From NCBI GenBank assembly GCA_007026445.1, contig VDMD01000097.1, forward strand, positions 30,826 to 94,825: a stretch of 64,000 bases of DNA. Direction: 5' to 3'. Both the position numbers and the translations under genes were made by a program. Of the stretch, positions 33,582 through 45,239 are shown in pieces. The stretch comes from Schizophyllum amplum (taxonomy: Eukaryota > Basidiomycota > Agaricomycetes > Agaricales > Schizophyllaceae). The notes under the pieces were generated by a model that ran no database searches, was not told where the DNA came from, and was given only the letters and a program-made list of their open reading frames with translations. How positions within the stretch are numbered: position 1 is the stretch's first letter; the number at the start of each line of letters is the position of its first letter.

Positions 33582-36167
33582 TCATGCTTTGCGGCAGTTA
33601 TGCATAGCCTTGTGTTCTTTCCAGCCCTCCGCCAGACATGGTTTCCCGCAGAAGTACGCACGACCCTTGCACGACCCTGCATCGTAGTCAGCATCCCTGC
33701 CCCGTTCGCTTTCAAACGACCACTTACCACCACATTTGCGCCAATTGCCCGCAGCGCCACACGTAAAGCATCGCTGCCACGGCCCCGCGCGCGCCGTCCG
33801 CGCCTCCTCCGCCATATTCACGCCCGGCAGCGTCTTCCCGGGTGGCGCAATAGTCAACTTCCACAAATCGCCATACGTCCGGGACCACATCGTCCCATGC
33901 ACGGGCACGTAGTCGCTGTTCGCGAACCCGCCAAACATGTACAGGTCCCCAGTGTCGGGGTCCGCGACCAGCGTCGGCTGCGCGCGGTATGTCGGGAACC
34001 CCGCGGTGAGCACCTGCCGCCAGTGCGGTGTCGGAGAGAGATCGCAGACGAAGGTGTCGGCGAAGTAGGAGAAGTTGAAATTGACGTTCGCCTCGGGGAC
34101 GATGGTCATGAGCTGCGGGTGGTAGCCGCCGAAGACGACGGCCTGGCCGGTGACCGGGTTCTGTACGTGTGTCAGCGTGGGCAAAGCGAGGACGGCACGG
34201 ACGCACATAAGTCGAGCCAGCCTCCGTGCGAGGCGCAGGCGCGTTCCCGGGCACACGCTCCTTGGTCCACTTGCCCGTGTCCGTGTCGTACGACCACGCA
34301 TCCTCGTACTGGTATGCGTCGCCGTTGCCAACATGGTGTGGGTGGTTCGCCGGCGTCGCCTGTCTGTCCGCATGCCCGAACATGACCCAAAAACGGTGCC
34401 CGTCCGGGTCATTGAAGCTCACCGGGCGCTTCCTCGGCCCAGGGATCGCGTCGTCTGCCGCGACACGGTCGTCCGCCGTGCCACCTAGGCGCTTCCAGCG
34501 TCTGGCCGCGATGTCAAACTCCATCAGCAGGTTGCAGCCCATGTCGGTTTCGCGGTGCGTGCCGGCGAAGACGTATATCTTGTCCTGAACGACATGGACG
34601 GCGGCATCTTGGGCGAAGGCTGCAGAGAGATGAGTCGAGTGCAGCGTTAACTGGGCGGGTAGCTCACAAGGGTAAGGCCAGTTGCGCTCGTTGCGGGACA
34701 GCGGCTCGTAAGTGCATTGCAAGCGCTCCCATTTCTCAGCGATCAGGTCGAAGTAATCGACGTTCCTGCGCCCATTGACGACGTAGGCCTTGTTGTCGTG
34801 CACAACCATCGTCCAATTCCAGAACATGTTCGTCTCCTCCACCGGCACGGGGTAGTCGGGCAGCTTGCGCCACGCGAGGTCGTCAGCTTCCAGATCGAGA
34901 TACCATAAATCGCGGAAGAACGTAAACGTCCCGTTCCGCCCACCAGCGAGATAGAGACGGCCTACACAGGGCCATTCAGTGTTTTCTGGACGAGATTGCG
35001 CAACAACTTACTCTTCCAGATAAAGCAGGTGTGCCCTTGCCGCTCCATTAGCTCCTTCTTCACCGGCCGCTTCGCGTGCAAACGCGTCCACGACCCCCAC
35101 ACCTGCAGACGCGGGTCGGAGATGTGCGTGGGCCGCGACTTCGGGTCGGGATGCCGGAGCTGCCCAATGTCGACCTGCTTGCGCATGTCTGTCGCGTCCT
35201 TGAAATCTCGTCGCCTCCGCCAGTCGCCGGGGATGCTGATCGTCTCCCGGATCCCCTTGCTCAGCACGCTCATCGCGCTCCCGGTGTTGCCGATGTAGAG
35301 GAAGATCTGGCTCATGAGCTCGCACGAGACGCAGAACTGCACGACGAGTTCGGGCACCGCGAGGTGGAAGTCTTTCCAGCCTGCACACGGTCGTCAGGAA
35401 GGAGGGCCAATGGTCGAGCAATCAACATACCGTGTAGGGGTACAGGGGACTTCCATCGCAGATTGTGGACAACTACAAGGGCCTCGTGCGTCCAGTCTAA
35501 CGCCTGTGAGAATCGGTCAGTTACGCGCGGATGATGACAAGCTTATACTGCAAGTGCAGATATTATCGCTTGTTCATCGTCACTCAATAACGTCTGAACC
35601 CAAAATCAAGTTGATAAGGTATTTGAGCTGGAAAACAGTCCACACCCAATCGAGGCTTCCAGAGCTCTCCGTGCCGCTCAGCAACCTCATTGCTTGCATC
35701 TTCAGCCCAGCCGTCATCGAGACAAACAGTCCATGCAGTGATCTCCGGATATCACTACATCCCTCCCGCAATGAGACGCGACGTACCTCTGCAGCCTGCT
35801 TGTCCTTATTTTCTTCCCAATATGCTCTGGCGATGCGGTTGTAGCACCCCACGAGCTCAGCGAGCTGGATGGGATGCTTCTGAACGTAAAGCTCGTTCCG
35901 CATGGGCCCCTTTCCCGGGACAGCGTCGCCGGCGATCTCCCTGACCTTTTGCACGCACATCTTGCGCGCGAGGTCGTACTTCTTGGATCTCAGCAGCTCA
36001 TCTGCCTTCAGGCTATGCAGCTCTATCAGTTTGTGGTCTCGCGAACCACATAGCAAGTTAGCAACAACGTACAAGGTGAATCCGGACATCATCGTGAGGA
36101 TGCTTTGGGCATCGAGATTACTGTCCATCTCCGTGTACTGTACTCCGAGCTTCGCGTTGTCGGGCAT
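33582..36167 (-). CDS. Kelch-repeat protein with C-terminal MYND zinc finger
   Basis: Intracellular scaffold/regulator of about 700 aa; substrate unknown. First exons 36167..35787, 35503..35431, 35380..35012, then 34961 onward, with further introns near 34.67, 34.20 and 33.73 kb, all with consistent phase. N-terminal helical part (ADELLRSKKYDLARKMC, YNRIARAYWEENKDKQ), then Kelch-like blades (LYLAGGRNG..FFRDLWYLDLE, KAYVVNG, KIYVFAGTHRETDMG, AVVFGGYHPQ, DLYMFGGFANSD). After removing the 51-nt intron with donor GTAAGT, the end reads CFTCGAAGNWRKCGGSCKG then AYFCGKPCLAEGWKEHKAMHNC: C-x2-C-x7-C-x3-C-x5-YC-x3-C-x7-H-x3-C, a complete MYND finger. Convergent with the TOK channel gene (221 bp between stops). 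Confidence 0.88.
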
Positions 36168-36493
36168 GATAGTCTGCGTGTAGTTAAGCAGTGTAGAGAG
36201 AAAGATGCGAATCCTTGGGCGCTTAATGTAACCAACGAGATGATAAAATGCTGCTGAGGTGCACGCGTTGTTTGGCTGGAGACTGATATGCAAACACCGC
36301 GACCCATTGTATTTCAACTGAAGTACTCAAACTCCGAGGCCAAGTCGATAGCGCTGGCAGCATTTTTATACCGACCTCAACCTGAACGTTTGAACACTTG
36401 TCAAGAAGGAGAAGCGACGCAAGCTAGACTCAACACAAGATGTAACCGACAACGTCGCAAAAGGCAGCAAAAAAAGCAACCGCTATCATCGAT

Positions 36494-36581
36494 AGCCCAC
36501 CGCGAGGGTCGAACTCGCAGCCTTCAGATCACCGCCTGTCAGGTAAGAGTCTGACGCTCTATCCGATTGAGCTAGGCGGGC
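36494..36581 (-). tRNA. tRNA-Lys (anticodon CUU) with intron
   Basis: Same acceptor, D-, and anticodon-stem sequence as the tRNA-Lys at 2.4 kb; T-arm GCGAG-TTCGACC-CTCGC. Loop C-T-CTT-A, then a 14-nt intron, then A. The differing intron and T-arm changes compensate each other, so both genes look functional. Confidence 0.93.
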
Positions 36582-37180
36582 CTTGTGAGCAGCTAACTGG
36601 CCAATGTCCTATTCTAAATTTTTTGCTGACATGATCCGAGACTCTGCGTCAGTGGGCAATGCGTACCAAGAAAAATATATGGATGGTAATACAAGGAGGA
36701 CTCTCTCCGGTCTCTCACGGCCTATGTTCGTAAATCCTCTCAGATGTGGCAGATGTGGAGAAATAATGGCATAACAGGGTGATATGTTTATGGGCAATCG
36801 AAAGGAAAAGTGAGAGAAGAGATCTGATAAGCCCCTATATGGTGAGCGGGGATGCTATCCTCCACATCGCCGGCATGGGGCTTCAAATACATAGCGGGTA
36901 CGAACTTCAGCAGCAGCCCTGCCGGCCCCGGGAAGAACGCCGCCGGGTGTTAGCTGATTGCCGAAAGCGCGTACAGGAGCTGGACACCAGGACATCGCAG
37001 TATAGCGCGTGGAAGAGCGCGGAGACACGTCGACTCTTCCGTTGCCTGTTTGACGGCTGGTTCAGTCGCTGATATCCGTGGTCACGCATAGGCTCGTGGA
37101 GCTGCTCGCCAACGTTCTGCGTGCTGCGCGGCGTGATAGGCTAAAGGAGGTTTGTCAATGAAACAAGGCAGCGCTGGCTA
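36582..37180. other. no gene recognised
   Basis: Short frames only. A possible continuation of the hypothetical minus-strand gene to its right cannot be supported. Confidence 0.4.
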
Positions 37181-37184
37181 CGTA

Positions 37185-37879
37185 CCACGCAGGCAGCTCA
37201 GTCGTCTCGATATCCGTGACCAAGTCCCCGTCGTATACGATGAGGTCTGAGCCAGAACGTGAATACAGGGTTGCGGTCTTCCGAGCGCTGTGAGCACCGC
37301 CGCCGCCCCTGTTCCTCTGGCCTTCACTGAGTTCCGCCTAAGATGCATGGGGCCACAGGTGTATTAGTATACCGCCACACTGCCGTATCTTCGTACGCAG
37401 AACCGTAGGAGGCGGTCGAAGGGTCGACGTACTTATTAGGATTAACGAGCGTAAGGTCCATGATCTCGAGACCGTCCGGACAAGCTGCATGAAGGCGTCG
37501 AATGAAGTGACCGGGGAGCCTGAAAATATCGCCAATTGCGGCGGAAGGGGTGAGTGAGTGTTCCAGCTTCATGATGGATAAGCGCAAGGTGGCACTGAGG
37601 ATGCCAGGGAAGCTGGCGGAACTTGACTCTTGAAGGGTTCTGCTCTCTTCGATAGATTTCCCTCGGACGAGCGCGCAATCGGACCTTCTGGATTATTGAG
37701 ACATTTTCCAAATCCAGAGCGAAGAAGTCTGACGATGCCAGGTATGATGCGAGTGGGGGAACTTTGAGTACTTGAGGCTCCGGCATGACGGTTGAAGAAG
37801 GAAAGTCGTCACGCCACGTGCACGCAGGAGCGTCGGGCCGCGTGACGGTGATGGCGTTGTGAGAATATAGAGGAGCCAT
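37185..37879 (-). CDS. hypothetical protein, partial model
   Basis: ATG at 37879 in good context opens MAPLYSHNAITVTRPDAP..LDLENVSIIQK. Two further coherent stretches lie downstream: LRLSIMKLEHSLTPSAAIGD..LHAACPDGLEIMDLTLVNPNK (about 37.58-37.43 kb) and ARKTATLYSRSGSDLIVYDG..TDIETTELPAW (about 37.27-37.18 kb), the last followed by a GTACGT donor. Splice joins between them were not resolved and the 3' end is unknown. No domain recognised. Divergent from the phosphatase gene, 99 bp apart. Confidence 0.35.
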
Positions 37880-37978
37880 TGGAGGGCGGATGGAGCAGGC
37901 TCCTGCTTCCGACGACGACGACCGTTTGGGACTTCACTCGACATCGACGGCGACGACGACGACGACGGGGCTCACACC

Positions 37979-39016
37979 ATGATACGGTTCGACAACCTCC
38001 CGCCCGAGATCATCCAGGCGATGTGCACGCCCATGCACCCCGTATTGTCCCCGTCCCCCTCCTCTGGTAAGTCCGCTTGGTTGCCCGCTTACCGCGTCTG
38101 ACACCTCACCCCAGGTGGCTTGTACATTGGTTCCCTTTCTGCGGCGAACGATTCCGAATTGCTCGCCTCGAACCGGTGAGTTCGAACGCTGTCCCCCGCG
38201 GCATCGCGCTCACTATCCAGAGTTACACACGTCGTGCAAGTCCTCGACGCGCCATGGGCGCCGCCGAGTGACACCCCGGATGGCGTTGACCGGTAAGCAG
38301 CTCGCGCACAGTCGTTTTTAGCGCTAATCGCCCCGCAGCTATCCAATCCCGCTGCTCGATTCGGCGTCAGCCGACCTTCGTCCACATCTAGAGGCCGTAT
38401 GCGAACACATCGACCGCTCCTTGCGAGCGCGGAAAAACGTGCTTGTCCACTGCCAGCAGGTGCGCGCGGCCGATCTGCCCCCACAGCGCGTATACTGATC
38501 GTACACTGACAGGGCGTGTCCCGCTCTGCGGCGGTGGTCATCGCGTACTTGATTCGGAACCAAGGTCGGTGTCAGCCGCCCTTCCCCATCGCCCCGCCTT
38601 CGGCACCCCATTCTGCATCATGCTATGACCGCCCATCCCGTCTCATGCCCCCACGCTCGTCGTGCTCCACCCCCGCCCCACTCGCGCTGACCCGCCCCGT
38701 CCGGCTGACTCGCCCCACAGGCATGACCTACGACTCCGCCTTCGCGCTCTGCAAGAAGCGGCGGCCCTGCGTTAAGCCGAATTCTGGGTGCGCGCATCTT
38801 CTGATCTGTTCGCGCAAACGCTGATCAACTTTGATTCCCTATCACCCGTCATGGCCATGTCGAATATCCTCTGCCCCTATATCCCTCCATGTCCGACTAT
38901 GGCTACCTTTCCAATGTCGCCATTGCATCCTGCTCAGTTTCGTCCAGGCTCTACGGGAGTGGGAAACACTGTATCATGCACCGCGTCCGGGCATGCCCAG
39001 GCGATGGACATCCTGA
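37979..39016 (+). CDS. dual-specificity protein phosphatase
   Basis: Cysteine phosphatase of the DSP family, about 190 aa; removes phosphate from Tyr and Ser/Thr. Six or seven exons of consistent phase, first 37979..38066, second from 38115. Seen: GGLYIGSLSAANDSELL (typical DSP start), THVVQVLDAPWAPP, YPIPLLDSASADL, the signature VHCQQGVSRSAAVVIAYL (HC-x5-R with Cys nucleophile, joined over an intron right after Q-Q), then MTYDSAFALCKKRRP..NSGFVQALREWE, the usual last two helices. The long last intron (about 140 nt) hides FVQALREWE. No targeting or MAPK-docking motif recognised, so the substrate is open. Confidence 0.9.
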
Positions 39017-39185
39017 ACGACCTGCCACCGGACGGCCCTCTTCAACTTGCGATGGACTTTGGAGTTCCGCGAGTAGACTGGATGGATCTGCTTTCTGCTT
39101 CGGATGTGTCTTCCGTATCTTCGTCTTGCGTTCCCCGCTAGCGGACACATAAAGTCGCGGGGATCGACGACAAAAACTACATACT

Positions 39186-39299
39186 CTATACGCCTTGGCG
39201 CGTATACTCTGTACGCCTTGACGCATATACTCTGTACGCCTTGGTGCGTATACTCTGTACGCCTTGGTGCGTAAATCCTGTACGCATTGGCGTATGTAC
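39186..39299. repeat. ~23-bp tandem repeat (tactctgtacgccttggcgcgta)
   Basis: Five copies with small changes, downstream of the phosphatase gene. No reading frame of interest. Confidence 0.85.
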
Positions 39300-39359
39300 T
39301 CTACGTTTTCAGCGCTTACTACCGTCCCTCTTTTGTTCTACGTATGACTGCGTCTCGCT

Positions 39360-39440
39360 CGAGCAGACATATCGTGGCTCTCGCACGAGCATACATATCG
39401 CGACTCTCGCACGAGCATACACATCGCGACTCGCGCGCGA
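39360..39440. repeat. ~27-bp tandem repeat (cgagcatacatatcgcgactctcgca)
   Basis: Three head-to-tail copies with small changes, 60 bp beyond the previous array. Confidence 0.85.
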
Positions 39441-39866
39441 CTTCGACTACTACTAGGGCTTCTGGGTGTTTTCTGGGTTTTCATAGGCACTATATCTTGA
39501 CAACGAATAGTCACGACATGGGGTGCCGCTCGAGGTTGTGTGAGGAGTGGTCAGTTGTGCGAGGAGCGGTCAGTTCAAGTGGGTTGTGAAGGAATGTGAT
39601 TGGGGTTGTGTGAGGCCTGACGCCGCTGGCAGCTTGATGTGGCCGATGTCCCGATTTGACAATGAGAACAATGGCCTGCAAATTTGGTCACTACACTCTA
39701 CATATCATAGAAGAATAAGTACAAAGATTACAGAACTAGCACAAATACACGATTAGCACAACATATTCTCTTCCCCCTCCTCATCCCTACCTTATCCCCA
39801 GCCGTACCTCATCCCCAATCCTATCTCACTATTTGCCCCTCATCCCCACCCGGGGACCATCCGCCG
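39441..39866. other. intergenic, nothing recognised
   Basis: AT-richer than its neighbours, ends with the 3' UTR side of the next minus-strand gene. Confidence 0.5.
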
Positions 39867-40823
39867 TCACCGCCAGTTCTCCGCCGCCCACACCCGCAGC
39901 TCGCGCACGACGCGCTTCGCAGCCCTCTCGAGCGACTCGTCCCGCGCCCCGCGCTGCACCTCCACGATCGTCTTCCGTCTCGATGACAGTGTTATCGCGA
40001 GCCCCACGCGCCAGGGACTGAACGTGACCGTGAGCAGGCGGAAAGGGATGGGGCGGGGGTGGCGAGACAACTCCGATGTCGATCCTGTTGGCGATGCCGG
40101 GCGCGAGGACCCGGCGAACGAGACGATGCCCTCACGTACGGCGTACTGGCATATCAGGTCCTCTAGTCGCGCGCGGGGCTGCATGAGGTCGAAAAGGTCC
40201 TTGTAGCCTTCGTCGCGCTCGAGATGGAGCGAGGTCGCGTCCGCCCAGGCGTCTTCGCGGACCTTGAGCGCGATGAATTGGTCCAGGACGCGCGTTTCGC
40301 GGGGGAGGGTGTCGGGGAACGGGGTGAGCAGGGCTGATGATGGGGCGGTGGGGGATGATGATGACGCGGCTGGCTGCTTGCTGGATGTAGACTCTTCATA
40401 CGAGGGCGCGGGCGAGAGGACGGGGAAGGGGTCGGAGGTGTACGGCGGGCGGATGAGGCGCTCGTATGTTCGCAGGTAGATCGAGCGGAGGACGTGCATG
40501 CAGGCTGTAGGTGATAATGAGTGCGTGACTGTCAAAAGTTAACAAGTAGACGCACCGACGTAGAATGGGCGGTTGACGAGGCGGAGGTTCATGGACATCC
40601 AGTAGAGCACCCGACGTTGGCGCTCGACTGCGCTCTCATCTACACCCGGCGTCTGGGGTAGCGTCGCGTACACCACATTCAGTAGCAGGTGTGGCGGGAT
40701 CTCTGCGAAGCGCAGCTTCCGAATGCGAGACCCGGAGGGCTGGGATGGTTGACCTAAGGACGTAGCGGCGGAGTACGAGGGTGGCGCTGCCATGTCTGGG
40801 GAGTCCTTTTCAATGACAATCAT
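39867..40823 (-). CDS. conserved hypothetical protein
   Basis: About 300 aa in two exons. The intron at about 40.50-40.56 kb joins LRLVNRPFYV to ACMHVLRSIYLRTYERLIRPPY in a continuous helical stretch. Start at ATG 40823 (MIVIEKDSPDMAAPPSYSA); an in-frame alternative lies upstream at 40880. N-terminal Pro/Ser region with PPSY and later PSYEE motifs, helical centre RIRKLRFAEIPPHLLLNVV, Ser/Pro linker, then FIALKVREDAWADATSL and a C-terminal FRLLTVTFSPWRVGLAITL..LERAAKRVVRELRVW. Not assigned to a known domain; the repeated P-P-S-Y-like motifs could bind WW domains (inference). Confidence 0.7.
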
Positions 40824-41834
40824 GGTGAGTGGTGCGGGCAGACGTGAGTCTTTGATCAAGCGCGACGAGAAGACAAGCAACTAGGGAAGCTTTGTAGACG
40901 GGGGAGGAGGGATACTGACTGAGATCGTTTACTTATAAGGCGCTTGTCGAAGTGGCTGCGCAATTGATGATACGGACGTTCCACGGGCACTGCGCGCTAC
41001 TGCGCAATCGCGGGTCCACGCGTCGAATGTATGTGCTCAGGCTTGTCTGTTGGTAGTGCGGCGTTGTGGAAGGTGCGGGGAAGGGTGTGAAGATGAAGAA
41101 ACAGCTATGCACTGCCTTCACTGAGGCGCTGAGGTCATTGCCGGTCCTCGCCGGCACATGCATACCTTCCTAAGTTATTCAATTTGGATATTCTGAAGAG
41201 GCCTCTGGCGAGGGAAACTTGAGCGCGGTGCCATAAAAGATCATGCAGATGAGCCCAATGTCGGATTGCGACAGCGACGGACGGTGTCAAGTCGAACTGG
41301 GCTCGGCATCTCAACATCTGAACTTCCGGTCCTCGGACCGTTATGGTGCACGTGCATATTGCATGACCCATCTCGATCTTTCTCCTCATGTTTCTTGTCC
41401 TCTCGTCCTTCTGTGGCTCACGAATGTTCAATACATCATGCTCCGTCTCACCGCTCTAGAGAATGTCTGTGCAATTGTTATGGCTCAGGACACCGCTGCC
41501 AGACAACTGTCAGACCTAATACTCTCCATCGCGTTCAATGCGAACTTGATCATTCATGTTCTCGAAGCGCCTATTGTCTGCCATGACTCACGTACGACTT
41601 CCGCCACACAATGGGTGGTCTGACAGCACTTAACGGGCCCGTGCAGCCTCCTCCTAAGGTACAAAACTCACAGTTCACATTCTTATGACTTGTCCCAACA
41701 GCATAACAGCATCACACGCTTTGCACTCAGGCGCTTCATCGTGGGAACGTGTTATGACCTTCGACCCTATAAAGTTCGCCTTGTCTGCCCGCGTGTCTTC
41801 TCTCTCTCCCACCGTGCCACAAATAAGCGCCACG
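40824..41834. other. intergenic between divergent genes
   Basis: About 1 kb between the starts of two divergent genes, so it carries both promoters. No coding or repeat structure recognised. Confidence 0.5.
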
Positions 41835-43660
41835 ATGTCTGCGCCCTACCCCTCTGGCGCGCTGACACCCTCGGCGCAACCCAACCGCGTCCCGCTCACG
41901 CCGTCCATGCTGCGTACGCTCCTGACGCACCTGGACGCGCGACTCCTGCAGGTCTTCGGCGATCGCACCGTCACGCTCGTTGTCCACGGCGGCGCTGCGA
42001 TCCTATTGCACCCCGAGGTGGCTCTCGAGGAGCAGACGCCGCGCCGCACGTCGACGCGCGACGTGAACTACCTCGGCACGACCTTCGCCTCGGAGTGGCG
42101 CGGGCGCGGTGTTCCCGACGCGGAGCGTCTCCTGCACTGGGCCGCGCACGAAGCCGCCGCGCGCGTGGGCGTCGGGTCCGACTGGCTCAACGCGAGCGCG
42201 GACGCGATGATTCCTCAGTATACAGAGTGCGTACTTGGCTTGTTGTGCTTCTAGCTCGCCTACTGACTGCATATGCTAGCATTGAAGGGCATCTGCACGA
42301 CCCCGTACACGAGGCTGCGATGCAGCCGCATGTGGCCGAGTCTCAAACGCTGTTCAAGGGTCGCGCACTTGTCGTTCTGGGCGTGCCGTCGTACTGGACG
42401 GTGGCGCTGAAGCTCCAGCGCTACGTAAATTGGGACCCGGCGGACATATGTCTGATACTCAAGTGGGTGTTTCCCGTTCGCGCCAGGTGGTGCTTGCTCA
42501 TCATGCCATGTTTGCAGATACGTGAGCAACTTCCCGTGGACGGTGGACTACCTGGAGAAGTGGCTACGCGACAACTGCGGTCAGACCTATCCCATCGACT
42601 CCCTCGTGCCCGTGGGCGAAGTGGACACCATGCGCGCACGACTCCAGCACATCATCCAACTCCTTCGGGCCGGTCCCAGATGCCTGCTCCGACGTATATG
42701 ACCCTCCCAGCGCCGCCTGTCACATCCGCCACACCTTTCCCATCTACCGCGCCACAAAATGCAGTGCCGGCCTATGTGAAGATGCCGTCTCCCCTTGACC
42801 GTCTGAGCTCTACGGAGCGGCCACGCTCTACGCAGAGGTCAAGCCCCTACGCACCTGTACCACAAGAAGCCCCAATCATCCCGCCATACCCAGGAGATGC
42901 GGCCATGGCGCAGGGTCCTGCCAACACTGTCTATGGTGCGCCGCAAGCATACCCCAGCGATGCGGATTGGGCCACGCACGATACCAGGGGCCGTGGTGGG
43001 ACTCATAACGAACCTCGCGACCGGTTGCATCGTCATGGTCATTGTCGATCTGCGTCCCCCGAGATGGAGGGCGATTATGGGGGCGGCGAATGGATGACGA
43101 CGATGGCGGGGCAGACTCCGCTTACTCTCCCGCGGTCGTTGTTGTTCCCGAGCGGACGCGGTAAGGAGCATGACTCTGCTCATGCCCGCGGAGAGCGTCA
43201 CGCTGCTCCTGCTCGTGGAGAGCGCCACGCTTCTCCTGCTCGTGGAGAGCTTCACGGTGCTCCTGCATCCGCTTCCGACCTCCCCACGCCGCCGTATTCT
43301 CTTTCGTCTCCCACGCCGATTAACCCAGCCCGACCCGCTCGTTATTCCTCTCCGCCGTCTCATGCCACCCCTTCCACTCTCTTTTCCTCTCCGAGCCCCA
43401 CCTTGCGGAATTATGCGCCGCACCCACACTCCCTCAGGCGACAAGGTCCGCCGGAGATTTCTCATATTCCACATGGCTCGCGCCCTTCCAGAGGTTCTCC
43501 GGCGACTGCTTCGACGGTGTCGTCTTTTTCTCCCATGTATTTCCCCCCTTCGACATCCTCTCCTTCTTCGACATCGTCCTCCTCGCACCGTACCTTCGCT
43601 GCGGCGCCGCCACCCCACAATGGAAATTTGCAGTATGGGCGCATCCCGCCACCGCCATAG
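41835..43660 (+). CDS. nucleotidyltransferase-like protein with proline-rich tail (frame break)
   Basis: ATG at 41835 (MSAPYPSGALTPS). Exon 1 codes LLQVFGDRTVTLVVHGGAAILL..RRTSTRDVNYLGTTF, reminiscent of the H-G-G-A..D-x-D core of uncharacterised nucleotidyltransferase-fold proteins (third acid replaced by Asn). Exons 2 and 3 continue GRALVVLGVPSYWTVALKLQRY and YVSNFPWTVDYLEKWLRDN with good splice sites. From about 42680 a different frame is open for about 330 codons: Pro/Ser-rich, with a triple A-P-A-R-G-E-R-H repeat at 43.18-43.27 kb and GNLQYGRIPPPP at the end. Joining needs either a one-base frameshift near 42690 or a weak intron (donor GTGGAC after VPVGE, acceptor GTCCCAG). Function unknown. 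Confidence 0.6.
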
Positions 43661-44541
43661 AAGCCGGTTGGCATGGGTTTTGAAGCCACTACCGCTCGTT
43701 AGAGCAAGATATTGAAACGTTGATAACCAGGTAAGTGGGCTGTCTGACTGTGACGACTCATAATGTCTGCTCTGCACATCTGCACATCGGTATAATACGG
43801 ACACATGCGATTCTGTTCATTGAGTAGATATATTGTCTATACAGATATCCTTCTAGGATACAGCTGTGCTGATGTCTGTCCCTACGATACGATTGTAATA
43901 GAAGACAATTATCTCAAAGTTGAACCTCGCCTCACGTGAACAAATCCTCTGTCCCCTGTCACTGTCGCGTGGATCCACGCGATCGACCCATGCCATTGAC
44001 GCGCTTTTCCACCGCGATGTTGCTTCACCCTTGTTCCTTCGACAGATCTCATGGCACGACGAGCTTGACGACGCACTAGCCTTGAACGGATCGTTACGGA
44101 TGCTCTCTGGACTTGCCAGCGCTCCTCGCGCCGTCCCTCTCCATTGAACGGCATGTGACACCGCAGCCTGCGGCTGTTCAACAAGCTCATTGCGTGGGAG
44201 GTGTCAGGTGAGAGGGATGTCACAGGAAGATTGCTGACGGCGAACAGAGCCCGCGACTTTTACTTCAACTTGTCCGCGACGACCATATAGTTCCCCCGCC
44301 CAGCGCCTAGCACGGCCACGACGCTCCTTGGTCCCCGCTTGCTACGCTCTTTGTATCCGCTTGCTACGCTCTTTGTATCGAAAGCCCATTCAAGACGGCT
44401 ACGTAGGACGGTCAAGGGCTCGGAATATCACACTCAGTTAGAACCGCATAACTTCGAACCCAGTCCAACGCAGAAGGCCGACTTCGACGCATAAGACTCG
44501 ACTTCGACGCAGAAGACCGACTTCGACGCATAAGACTCGAC
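43661..44541. other. intergenic with two short tandem repeats
   Basis: 44319..44362 has two copies of cgcttgctacgctctttgtat. 44474..44541 has three copies of a 20-bp unit (gacttcgacgcataagactc) ending directly at the ATG of the next gene, so in its 5' UTR. No gene recognised. Confidence 0.65.
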
Positions 44542-45239
44542 ATGCGCCCCGCTACCCTTCTTTTCGTCGTTTCGGCCGCCCTTCTTGTCGGCGCGCAGTC
44601 TACGACGGAGGTGGAGACCGCGACCGAGACGTCGGTGGCTACGGAGACGACCTCGGTGGAAGCGACGGAGACGACGTCGGTGGAAGCGACGGAGACCAGC
44701 TCGGTGTCGATCACGGACTCCCCGTCCACCTCGGAGACGGACTCGCCCACGACGACGGACACGAGCTCGGCGAGCGAGAGTACCTCGGAGGGCAGCGCGT
44801 CCGAGAGCAGCGCGTCCGGGAGCACCGACAGCGTGCCCTCCACGACGGAGTCGTCGAGCGCGGAGTCGAGCAGGTGCGCGTCTTTATCCTCTATTCTCGC
44901 GCCAGCGCTGACCCCGCCTATAGCACCGAGTCCGCGTCGACGGAGTCTTCGTCCGCCGAGGAGAGCAGCTCTTCCGCTCCGGAGACCACCACTTCCTCCT
45001 CCGCGCCCGCCACCGCCTCCACGGCCTCCGAGACCGGGGACGTGACGTCTAGAATCACGCTCACCTCAACGGCTGGTGTCACGTCGAGCATGCGCACGCC
45101 GACCCGCACGTCGAACCCGGGTGCGCCGGCAGCGACGACGGTGTCGAGCGAGAACGGTGCGCGAGCGCTCGTAAGTAGCAGTGGAGGGTCGGCCCTGTTG
45201 CTTGCTGGCATTGTTGGCGCGATGACTCTCTTGTTGTGA
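44542..45239 (+). CDS. GPI-anchored Ser/Thr-rich cell-wall protein
   Basis: 215 aa in two exons (44542..44873, 44924..45239). Signal peptide MRPATLLFVVSAALLVGAQS, then almost only Thr, Ser, Glu and Ala, with repeats of the form T-E-T-T-S-V-E-A, expected to be heavily O-mannosylated. The C-terminus has a small-residue omega-site region (SSSGGS) and a hydrophobic tail SALLLAGIVGAMTLLL, the signal for GPI addition. Likely a wall or surface mannoprotein; no catalytic domain. Its neighbour beta-mannosidase acts on related sugars, but no regulatory link is visible. Confidence 0.85.

Noticed and set aside
43853..44223. 104-codon minus-strand frame as a small gene
   Set aside because: No start context, no splice extension, and composition typical of random GC-rich DNA.
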